The notes under the pieces were generated by a model that saw nothing but the letters and a program-made list of their open reading frames with translations, ran no database searches and had not been told where the DNA came from. The translations under genes were made by a program, and so were the position numbers. Positions 51,212 to 58,646 of a stretch of DNA of 64,000 bases are shown here, piece after piece; positions within the stretch are counted from its first letter, which is position 1, and the number at the start of each line of letters is the position of its first letter. The DNA comes from Burkholderiales bacterium (GTDB taxonomy: Bacteria > Pseudomonadota > Gammaproteobacteria > Burkholderiales > Burkholderiaceae_E): the NCBI GenBank assembly GCA_947487165.1, contig CANKWX010000007.1, forward strand, positions 1 to 64,000. The letters are read 5' to 3'.

Positions 51212-52630
51212 ATGAACCTGCACCGACTGCTGTTGCAGCGCGCCGCTGATTCGCGCCCCCTTCGGGTGGGACTGATCGGCGCCGGAAAATTCGGATCGAT
51301 GTACCTCTCGCAAGCCCGTCGCACGCCCGGCATCCACCTGGTGGCAGTGGCCGATCTGTCGCCCAAACGCGCCCGCAAAGCCCTCCTGCATACCGGCTGG
51401 CCTGCCGACGTGCTCTCGGCCCGAAGCTTCGCGCAGGCCGCACGCCAGGGCAGCACATACCTTTGCGACGATGCCATGGCACTCATCGCGGCACCCGAGA
51501 TCGAGATCGTGATCGACGCCACCGGCAGCCCCTCGGCCGGTATCGCCCATGTGCTGGCCTGCTGCACCCATGGCAAGCACATCGTCATGGTCAATGTCGA
51601 AGCCGACGCCCTGGCCGGTCCGCTGCTCGCGCGCAAAGCGCGCGAAGCCGGCATTGTCTATTCGCTCGCTTATGGTGACCAGCCCGCCCTGATCTGCGAG
51701 ATGGTCGACTGGGCCCGCACCGCAGGCTTTGAGGTGATCGCTGCCGGCAAGGGCACGAAATATCTGCCGGCCTATCACGCCTCGACACCCGACACCGTGT
51801 GGCAGCACTACGGCATCAGCGCTGAGGACGCACGTACCGGCGGCATGAATGCGCAGATGTTCAACTCTTTTCTCGACGGCACGAAGTCGGCAATCGAAAT
51901 GGCGGCGGTGGCCAATGCCACCGGCCTCACACCCGCACCCGATGGCCTGGCATTTCCGGCCTGCGGCGTGGATGATCTGGCGCATCTGCTGCGTCCGGCC
52001 ACTGACGGCGGGCTGCTGCATCACCGCGGTCAGGTCGAAGTGATCTCGAGTCTGGAGCGCGACAGCCGGTCGGTATTCAGGGACTTGCGCTGGGGCGTCT
52101 ATGTCACCTTCAGTGCCGACAGCGACTATGTGCGCCGGTGCTTTCGCGAATACGGTCTGCTGACCGATGCGAGCGGCAACTTTTCGGCGATGTACAAGCC
52201 CTACCACCTGATCGGCCTCGAACTCGGCATCTCGGTCGCTTCGGTCGGGCTGCGCGGCGAGCCGACCGGCGCGGCCGATGGCTGGCGGGGCGATGTGGTG
52301 GCCACCGCCAAACGCAACTTGAAAGCCGGCGAAGTGCTCGATGGCGAAGGCGGCTTCACGGTCTACGGCAAACTCATGCCGGCCACCGACTCGCTGGCCG
52401 CCGGCGGACTGCCGCTCGGACTGGCGCATGGGGTCAAGCTCAAGCGCGCGGTGCCTGCCGGCACAGCCGTACGCTGGCAGGACGTGGTCTTCAATGCAAA
52501 CGACCCGGCGGTGATGTTTCGCCGCGAGATGGAAAAAGCTTTCTCGCCGTCTGCGCGCAAAGGCCAGGCTGCGATCAGCGCCTCAGCGCCCCAGCGCCTC
52601 AGCGGCCCAGGGTCGCGGTCGCGATCGTGA
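51212..52630 (+). CDS. COG4091-type dehydrogenase with C-terminal SAF domain
   Basis: A 472-residue protein. The N-terminal NAD(P)-binding fold is seen in LRVGLIGAGKFGSMYLSQAR, followed by a homoserine-dehydrogenase-like middle region (KYLPAYHASTPDTVWQHYG). The SAF-like C-terminus (KLKRAVPAGTAVRWQDVVF) resembles the antifreeze/sugar-acid dehydratase domain. The family is named from sequence only and has no settled reaction. It starts 13 bases after the dioxygenase with a usable AAAGG site. Its last 32 bases overlap the convergent CopD-like gene. Confidence 0.82.
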   Translation: MNLHRLLLQRAADSRPLRVGLIGAGKFGSMYLSQARRTPGIHLVAVADLSPKRARKALLHTGWPADVLSARSFAQAARQGSTYLCDDAMALIAAPEIEIVIDATGSPSAGIAHVLACCTHGKHIVMVNVEADALAGPLLARKAREAGIVYSLAYGDQPALICEMVDWARTAGFEVIAAGKGTKYLPAYHASTPDTVWQHYGISAEDARTGGMNAQMFNSFLDGTKSAIEMAAVANATGLTPAPDGLAFPACGVDDLAHLLRPATDGGLLHHRGQVEVISSLERDSRSVFRDLRWGVYVTFSADSDYVRRCFREYGLLTDASGNFSAMYKPYHLIGLELGISVASVGLRGEPTGAADGWRGDVVATAKRNLKAGEVLDGEGGFTVYGKLMPATDSLAAGGLPLGLAHGVKLKRAVPAGTAVRWQDVVFNANDPAVMFRREMEKAFSPSARKGQAAISASAPQRLSGPGSRSRS

Positions 52631-53045
52631 GCGTACCGAGCAGGAGGTTGATGGCAACCAGAGTACGGATGCGGCCAAGGCCTGCGGCGGCAATCGGCCA
52701 CTGCTCGGCCTGGGCGGCCCGACGCACAGTCGGAAAGACGCCATGGGCGATCAGGCCGAAAATCACCGTCATGACCGCTGCAATGCCGGCCATGGCATGC
52801 CAGGCAGGCGGGGACTGAGCAAACCCCACCTGTGCCAGGCGCACCAGGCCGCTTGCCCACATCAGGACGATCGCCAGCGCCACCCAGCGAAAGAAACGCG
52901 CCAGCGCGCCGACCATCAGCGGCACGCGCTGGGGTGGCGCCAGCAGTTCGAAAGCGGCAGGGCGCAGGCAAAAATGGGCGAAGAACATGCCGCCCATCCA
53001 GACCGCAAGCGCACAGAGGTGGACGAATTTCAAAAGGGATTCCAT
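52599..53045 (-). CDS. CopD-like four-helix membrane protein
   Basis: A 148-residue membrane protein with about four helices. It begins MESLLKFVHLCALAVWMGGM, a pattern found in CopD/DUF4149-like proteins where His and Trp lie in the first helix. Further helices are ALAIVLMWASGLVRL and MAGIAAVMTVIFGLIAHGV. It is a small integral membrane protein, possibly metal- or haem-related, but no ligand set is certain. Its 3' end overlaps the convergent SAF gene by 32 bases. Confidence 0.72.
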   Translation of the reverse strand: MESLLKFVHLCALAVWMGGMFFAHFCLRPAAFELLAPPQRVPLMVGALARFFRWVALAIVLMWASGLVRLAQVGFAQSPPAWHAMAGIAAVMTVIFGLIAHGVFPTVRRAAQAEQWPIAAAGLGRIRTLVAINLLLGTLTIATATLGR

Positions 53046-53191
53046 GACCCCGAGTCTGACACAGTGCGTCGACCGGGCCCTCTGATGACACCGGACTGCG
53101 GATCGTGGACACTTCAGGCGGCCGCGTGAGTGACCTGCTCCCCTCGACTGAACCGACCGCCCCCCGGTCACCAATCGACCCCAAGCCCCTA

Positions 53192-53205
53192 AAAAAATAT
53201 TTTTT
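53192..53205. repeat. A/T-only perfect palindrome upstream of the lactonase gene
   Basis: AAAAAATATTTTTT is a perfect 14-bp palindrome 14 bases upstream of the SMP-30 start, within strongly GC-rich surroundings. It could be a protein binding site, a bent-DNA promoter element or, in RNA, part of a terminator; none is proven. Confidence 0.6.
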
Positions 53206-53219
53206 CAAGAGCCGAAACC

Positions 53220-54161
53220 ATGACAAAACAGACCACGCCCGCCTTCACCGAAATCGCCAGCGGCCTTCGCTTTCCGGAAGGCCCGATCGCCTTGCCCAAC
53301 GGCGACATCCTGCTGGTCGAGATCGAACGGGGGACCCTCACCCGGGTGACACCCAAGGGCGACATTGAGGTGATCGCGCAACCCGGCGGTGGCCCCAACG
53401 GCGCTGCCATGGGCCCCGACGGCAAGGTCTATCTTTGCAACAACGGCGGCTTCGCGTGGTCGACCATGCGCTCGGGCGGCCTGCGCCCTGGTCATCAGGC
53501 GCATGACTACAGCGGCGGGCGCATCGAGCGGGTCGATCTGGCCACCGGCGGCGTTGAGGTGCTCTATACCCATGGACCGAACGGCCCGCTCAAGGGTCCG
53601 AACGATCTGGTCTTCGACGGGCACGGCGGCTTCTGGTTCACCGATCTGGGCAAGTCGCGCGACCGCGATCTCGATCGCGGTGGCATCTATTACGCGAAGG
53701 CCGACGGATCAGGCATCAGCGAGGTGGTGTACCCGATGCTCACGCCCAATGGCATCGGCCTGTCGCCCGATGGCAAGCTGCTCTACGTGGCCGAAACCCA
53801 TACCGGTCGGGTCTGGCGCTTCGAGGTCAGCGGCCCGGGCGAGATTGCCAGGGCGCCTTTTCCGTCGCCCAATGGGGGCAGCCTGCTGGCGTCGATGTCG
53901 ACCTATCGGCTGTTCGATTCACTTGCGATCGAGGCCAACGGCAACGTCTGTGTCGCCTCGCTCTTTGAGGGCGGGATCACCGTGATCTCGCCCGACGGTA
54001 AGGACCTTGAACTGGTGTCGCTGCCCGACATCTACACCACCAACATCTGCTTTGGCGGCCCCGAGCTCAAGACCGCATTCATCACGCTGTCAACAACCGG
54101 CAAACTGGTCTCGGTGCAGTGGCCACGAGCGGGCGCGCCGCTGCATCACCTGAACACCTGA
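53220..54161 (+). CDS. SMP-30/gluconolactonase/LRE family protein
   Basis: A 313-residue six-bladed beta-propeller protein. Family motifs are GLRFPEGPIALPNGDILLVE, KGPNDLVFDGHGGFWFTDLG with metal-binding Asn/Asp positions, TPNGIGLSPDGKLLYVAET and SLAIEANGNVCVASLFEGG. Such enzymes usually hydrolyse sugar lactones with a divalent metal. No signal peptide is seen. It is near a dioxygenase and a hydroxyacid dehydrogenase, which suggests a sugar-acid or lactone pathway, though the substrate is unknown. Confidence 0.9.
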   Translation: MTKQTTPAFTEIASGLRFPEGPIALPNGDILLVEIERGTLTRVTPKGDIEVIAQPGGGPNGAAMGPDGKVYLCNNGGFAWSTMRSGGLRPGHQAHDYSGGRIERVDLATGGVEVLYTHGPNGPLKGPNDLVFDGHGGFWFTDLGKSRDRDLDRGGIYYAKADGSGISEVVYPMLTPNGIGLSPDGKLLYVAETHTGRVWRFEVSGPGEIARAPFPSPNGGSLLASMSTYRLFDSLAIEANGNVCVASLFEGGITVISPDGKDLELVSLPDIYTTNICFGGPELKTAFITLSTTGKLVSVQWPRAGAPLHHLNT

Positions 54162-54186
54162 GAAGGCAGCAGTCCGCGAGACGCCG

Positions 54187-55164
54187 TCAGCGCGGTGTTT
54201 TCAGCGCTTGTGCGTTGAGCGGCGTCAATGGCGGCTCGCCGGCTTCGAGCGCAAGCAGGTTGCGGGCCGCCAGCATCGCCATCCCCAGCCGGGATGAGCG
54301 GGTACCGCTGCCGATGTGCGGTGTGAGCACGATATTCGGCGCCTTGAGCAATGCCGGATTCAGCGCCGGTTCATTCTCGAAAACATCGAGACCGGCCGCA
54401 GCAATCCGATGCGCGGCGAGCGCGGCGGCGAGCGCGGCGTCGTCGACGATGCCGCCGCGAGCGATATTCACCAGGGTTGCAGTGGGCTTCATCAGGCCAA
54501 GTTCGCGCTCACCGATGATGTGGTGAGTGGCCGTCGAATAGGGCAGCACCAGCATCAGGTGATCGGCCTGCGCCAGCAGCTCATCGAGCGTCACACGGGA
54601 CGCCCCGAGCGCTGCCGCACCCGGCGCCTCACTGCGATTGCAATAAATGACCCGCATCGAAAAGCCTGCGGCGCGCCTTGCAATCGCCGATCCGATCCGC
54701 CCCATGCCAAGGACACCAAGGGTGCTGCCATGGACATCGGCCCCCAAAAACTGGTCCCAGGCCCAGCGATCCCACTGGCCGGCGCGCAACCAGCGCTCCG
54801 ATTCGGACACGCGCCGCGCAGCCGCCATCAGGAGCGCGAAGCCCATATCGGCAGTCGCCTCGGTCAGGACATCGGGGGTATTCGTGACCAGCACGCCGCG
54901 AGCGGTGCAGGCAGCCAGATCGATGTGGTTGTAGCCGACCGAGCCGGTCGCGATCATCACCAGCGCAGGACAGGCATCGAGCAGGGCGGTATCGACGCGG
55001 TCGCTTGCCACGACATAAATCGCGCGGCACGCGCTGGCACGCCGGCGAAGTTCCTCGGGCGTCCAGGCGTCGTCGGCGAGGTTATGGTCGACATCGAAAA
55101 CCGCAGACAGCGCCTCGATGACCTCAGGAAAAACTTTGCGGGTGATCAGCAGCTTCGGCTTCAT
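54187..55164 (-). CDS. D-2-hydroxyacid dehydrogenase (glyoxylate/hydroxypyruvate reductase type)
   Basis: A 325-residue NAD(P)-dependent dehydrogenase. The cofactor motif GMGRIG is at 153-158. The catalytic residues are Arg236 (NIARGGIVDD), Glu265 (VFENEP) and His283 (TPHIGSGT). The sequence resembles GhrB-like glyoxylate/hydroxypyruvate or glycerate dehydrogenases. Its ATG overlaps the LUD-protein stop by four bases, so the two are coupled. Stereospecific substrate not determinable here. Confidence 0.9.
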   Translation of the reverse strand: MKPKLLITRKVFPEVIEALSAVFDVDHNLADDAWTPEELRRRASACRAIYVVASDRVDTALLDACPALVMIATGSVGYNHIDLAACTARGVLVTNTPDVLTEATADMGFALLMAAARRVSESERWLRAGQWDRWAWDQFLGADVHGSTLGVLGMGRIGSAIARRAAGFSMRVIYCNRSEAPGAAALGASRVTLDELLAQADHLMLVLPYSTATHHIIGERELGLMKPTATLVNIARGGIVDDAALAAALAAHRIAAAGLDVFENEPALNPALLKAPNIVLTPHIGSGTRSSRLGMAMLAARNLLALEAGEPPLTPLNAQALKTPR

Positions 55165-55853
55165 GAGACCGCCTCGGTGTACACCGGTGTGTCCCTGACG
55201 ATGACGATATGGACCCGGTAAGGGCCGTGCGCGCCCAGCACAATGGTCTGCTCGATATCGCCGGTTCGGGAGGGACCCGACACCAGATTGGTGGCTCGCG
55301 GCAACTGGCCGCGCTCGGCGCGAATGAGCGCGAATCCTTCTTCGTAATGCGCGACGACCCGCTCGGCACTGACGATGGCGATATGGGTCTCGGGCAGCAG
55401 ATGCATGGAGGCCGGGGTATCGGGGCCGGACAGCATCATGAGCGTGCCGGTCTCGGCCACCGCGACGAAGGCACCGCTGATGCCGACCAGATCATCACCC
55501 TGCGGGCGGCGCGGCTGCACGTCGATGCCCGCGGCCGCCCAGTCGAGCCCGGCAAAGGTATTCCAGCAGACCGCCTTGCGGGCCAGACCCAGGGCATCGA
55601 GATAGCCGGCGATCGCAGCAGGCACCTGCACCAGCGTCGCCACGCGCTCGGTCGTGCTCGACATGCGATGCGCCTGGGCTTCGAAGTGGGCAACACGGTC
55701 GGGGGCCACGGTCGGCAAGGGGCCGGGCGTAGGACGGGCGAGCGCCGCGGTCACCGCCTCGCGCTCGCTTGGCAGCGGCTCGCTGCCCCTGCCCTGGGCA
55801 CGGCGGATGCGGTCGAGAATCTGGCGGCGCGCGGTTGATGTATCAAGGGTCAT
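55161..55853 (-). CDS. LutC/YkgG-type LUD domain protein
   Basis: A 230-residue LUD-domain protein. It has the N-terminal helix RQILDRIRRAQGRG, the middle GISGAFVAVAETGTLMMLSG segment, and the C-terminal VSGPSRTGDIEQTIVLGAHG, which is diagnostic for LutC. In lactate utilisation LutC works with Fe-S proteins LutA and LutB, which are not present in this window. It lies 7 bases after pncB and overlaps the hydroxyacid dehydrogenase gene. Confidence 0.88.
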   Translation of the reverse strand: MTLDTSTARRQILDRIRRAQGRGSEPLPSEREAVTAALARPTPGPLPTVAPDRVAHFEAQAHRMSSTTERVATLVQVPAAIAGYLDALGLARKAVCWNTFAGLDWAAAGIDVQPRRPQGDDLVGISGAFVAVAETGTLMMLSGPDTPASMHLLPETHIAIVSAERVVAHYEEGFALIRAERGQLPRATNLVSGPSRTGDIEQTIVLGAHGPYRVHIVIVRDTPVYTEAVS

Positions 55854-55860
55854 GGCAGAC

Positions 55861-57045
55861 TCAGTCGGCAGGTGGCAACTCGAAGACCTGACGAAGATAG
55901 GCCAGATAGGCCTTGTCGTCGCACATCGTCTTTTCGGGTGCATCGGACAGCTTGGCAACCGGCTGACCGTTGCAGCGGACCATCTTGATCACGATCTGCA
56001 GGGGCGAAATGCCAAGGTCATTGGTGAGATTGGTGCCGATACCGAAGGCAAGCTTGGCCCGATGCTCGAAACGCTGATACAGCGAGATGGCCAGCGGCAC
56101 GTTCAGGCTGTCGGAAAACACCAGGGTCTTGGTGCGCGGATCGACGCGATTGGACTCGTAGTGGGCAATGATCCGCTCGCCCCAATCGAAAGGGTCGCCC
56201 GAGTCATGACGAGCGCCATCGAAGAGCTTGCAGAAATACAGGTCGAAGTCGCGCAAAAACGCATCGATGCCATAGACATCAGATAGCGCAATGCCCAGAT
56301 CGCCGCGATATTCGCGCGCCCACATCTCGAAGCCAAAGGTCTGAGAGTCGCGAAGCCGAGGACCGAGCGCCTGACAGGCCTGCAGATATTCATGCGCCAT
56401 CGTGCCCAGCGGCAGGATGTTGTGGCGCATCGCATACCAGACGTTGGAGGTGCCGGCGAAGTTGTCGCCCAACCGGTCACGCAGACCGATGATGACTTCC
56501 TCATGCCAGGTGCGCGAGAAGCGCCGCCGTGTGCCGTAGTCGGCCACCCTGAGTGCGGCAAGCGCCGGATCGTCGCGGATCAGACCGATCTTGTTGACCA
56601 GCCGGCGATGGCCCTCACCATAGTCGGGGTCGGGTTGGGTATTTCGAAAGTAGACCTCGTTGACGATGGCGAGCACCGGCACTTCGAAAAGAATGGTGTG
56701 CAGCCAGGGGCCCTTCACGGTGATCTCGATCTCGCCATTACCCGAGGGCGCGGCATCAACCGTGATGTACTTGTCGCTCATGTGAAAGAGCGCCAGAAAG
56801 TCGACGAAATCGCTCTTGATGAAGCGCAGCGTTCGCAGATAGGCCAGCTCGGGCTCGGTGAAACGCAGCGTGCAGAGGTGGTGAATCTCGCGTCGGATCT
56901 GCTCGACGTAAGGTGCCAGCCTGATGCCGGGCGTTCGGCACTTGAACCGGTATTCGACCTGAGCGCCCGGAAAATGATGCAGGACCACCTGCATCATCGT
57001 GAACTTGTAGAGGTCGGTGTCGAGGAGCGAGGTGACAATCATCAT
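55861..57045 (-). CDS. pncB: Nicotinate phosphoribosyltransferase
   Basis: A 394-residue enzyme of NAD salvage that makes nicotinate mononucleotide. Family sequence includes [20 protein letters not shown] at the start, [20 protein letters not shown] with the ordered His/Gly loop, and [20 protein letters not shown]. Length matches the bacterial type. It follows livF after a 67-base gap, so it may share its transcript or have its own promoter. Confidence 0.95.
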   Translation of the reverse strand: MMIVTSLLDTDLYKFTMMQVVLHHFPGAQVEYRFKCRTPGIRLAPYVEQIRREIHHLCTLRFTEPELAYLRTLRFIKSDFVDFLALFHMSDKYITVDAAPSGNGEIEITVKGPWLHTILFEVPVLAIVNEVYFRNTQPDPDYGEGHRRLVNKIGLIRDDPALAALRVADYGTRRRFSRTWHEEVIIGLRDRLGDNFAGTSNVWYAMRHNILPLGTMAHEYLQACQALGPRLRDSQTFGFEMWAREYRGDLGIALSDVYGIDAFLRDFDLYFCKLFDGARHDSGDPFDWGERIIAHYESNRVDPRTKTLVFSDSLNVPLAISLYQRFEHRAKLAFGIGTNLTNDLGISPLQIVIKMVRCNGQPVAKLSDAPEKTMCDDKAYLAYLRQVFELPPAD

Positions 57046-57112
57046 TCGGATTGTACCTTTGGCGCCTTTGCCCAGAGCGGCTCAGACCGAGGCTCGCAGC
57101 CCGAAAACCCCC

Positions 57113-57826
57113 TCACAGGCCAAGCAGATCACGCCGCACTGCAGCATCGCGATCGAGCTCGGCCATCGATCCGGCGAATCGGACCTGCCCTTTCTCGAGC
57201 ACATAGACCCGATCGCAAACCGCTTGTGCAAAGCGCAGATTCTGTTCGGACAGCAGCACCGACAGACCCTGACGCTTCATCTCGTTGATCGACCGGACCA
57301 TCTGCTCGACGATCAGCGGCGCCACGCCTTCGGAGGGCTCATCGAGCAGCACCAGTCGCGGATTGCCCATGAGCGTGCGGGCCACCGTCAGCATCTGCTG
57401 CTCGCCACCGCTCATGCGGGCGCCCAGTCGATCAGGCATGGCCACCAGATTGGGGAACAGCGCAAAGAGGGCCTCGCGCGACCAGCTCGGCGCGCCCGCG
57501 CGAGGCGCGCGCCGTCCGACCTCCAGGTTTTCGAGCACCGTCAGATCGGTGAAGATCCGCCGGTCTTCGGGCACCCAGCCCAGCCCGAGACCGGCGATCC
57601 GGTGCGGTGCAAGCCTCGAGATATCCTGGCCGTCGAAGGTGACGATGCCACTGCGCCGCTGCGTCAGGCCGATGATGGCCTTCATCGTGGTCGACTTGCC
57701 GGCCCCATTGCGGCCCATGAGCGCCACCACCTCCCCCGGCCCGACATCGAGCGCGACATCGAAGAGAATCTGCGCCCGGCCGTACCAGGCGCACAGACCT
57801 TCAACATGCAACAGCGACGCCGGCAT
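57113..57826 (-). CDS. livF: Branched-chain amino acid-type ABC transporter ATPase LivF
   Basis: A 237-residue ABC ATPase. Walker A is GRNGAGKSTTMKAI, the signature is MSGGEQQML, and Walker B is RLVLLDEPSEGVAP, which is the LivF-type ending. It powers import with LivG. ATG 57826 starts one base after the livG stop; the open frame upstream is not protein-like. Substrate is not fixed by the family alone. Confidence 0.94.
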   Translation of the reverse strand: MPASLLHVEGLCAWYGRAQILFDVALDVGPGEVVALMGRNGAGKSTTMKAIIGLTQRRSGIVTFDGQDISRLAPHRIAGLGLGWVPEDRRIFTDLTVLENLEVGRRAPRAGAPSWSREALFALFPNLVAMPDRLGARMSGGEQQMLTVARTLMGNPRLVLLDEPSEGVAPLIVEQMVRSINEMKRQGLSVLLSEQNLRFAQAVCDRVYVLEKGQVRFAGSMAELDRDAAVRRDLLGL

Positions 57827-57827
57827 G

Positions 57828-58646
57828 TCAGTGCCCCTGCGGCAGGTCGGTGCCGACGCTGTTGCCAACGCTGTTGCCAAAGTAGGCCTCGCGTACCCGC
57901 TCATCGGCACGGACCTCATCGGGCGAACCGGCGGCAATCAGCTGCCCACGGGCCAGGACGATGACCCGATCGGCGTGTGCAAACACCACATCCATGCTGT
58001 GTTCTGTAAACAGCACGCCGATGTTGCGCTCGCGAACCAGCCTCTTGACCAGAGCGATCAGGTCATTGCGCTCACGCGGCGCCATGCCCGCCGTCGGTTC
58101 ATCCATCAGCAGCAGGCGGGGCTGGTTCGACAGGGCCATGGCGAGCTCGACCCGCTTGATGTCGCCGTAAGCCAGCGTGGCGCAGGGCGCATCGGCCAGC
58201 TCGGCCAGGCCGACCGACTCAAGCAGCTCGAGCGCCGGCTGACGCGCCATGTCGGCGGCCCGCCCCCACCATTGCCGCAGCTGCCCCTGGTGCGAAAGCA
58301 CCGCCAACTGCAGGTTTTCAGCGACGGTCATCGACGACCAGGTCGCGGCAATCTGGAAGGTTCGCCCGACGCCCAGCCGCCAGATGTCTCGCGGCAGGCG
58401 ACCGGTCATGTCGCGGCCCGCCAGTCGCACCGTGCCCGCGTCCGGGCGCAGCTGTCCGTTGATGCAGTTGAAACAGGTCGATTTGCCTGCCCCGTTGGGC
58501 CCGATCAGTGCGAGCAGCTCGCCACCGGCCAGATCAAAACTCACCGTATCGAGCGCCTTGACGCCGCCGAAGGCTTTGCTGAGCGCGTTGACTTGCAGCA
58601 GCGGCTCGCCACCGGCCGCTTGCACACGCTGATCGGTGGCGTTCAC
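57828..58646 (-). CDS. livG: Branched-chain amino acid-type ABC transporter ATPase LivG
   Basis: A 272-residue ABC ATPase with Walker A GPNGAGKSTCFNCI and a LivG-type Walker B (RLLLMDEPTAGMAP). The loop before Walker B has a weakened signature (ATLAYGDIKRVELAM), as is usual for LivG. It ends YFGNSVGNSVGTDLP, where NSVG is duplicated by a 12-base tandem repeat. Its start overlaps the permease stop by four bases. Confidence 0.94.
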   Translation of the reverse strand: MNATDQRVQAAGGEPLLQVNALSKAFGGVKALDTVSFDLAGGELLALIGPNGAGKSTCFNCINGQLRPDAGTVRLAGRDMTGRLPRDIWRLGVGRTFQIAATWSSMTVAENLQLAVLSHQGQLRQWWGRAADMARQPALELLESVGLAELADAPCATLAYGDIKRVELAMALSNQPRLLLMDEPTAGMAPRERNDLIALVKRLVRERNIGVLFTEHSMDVVFAHADRVIVLARGQLIAAGSPDEVRADERVREAYFGNSVGNSVGTDLPQGH

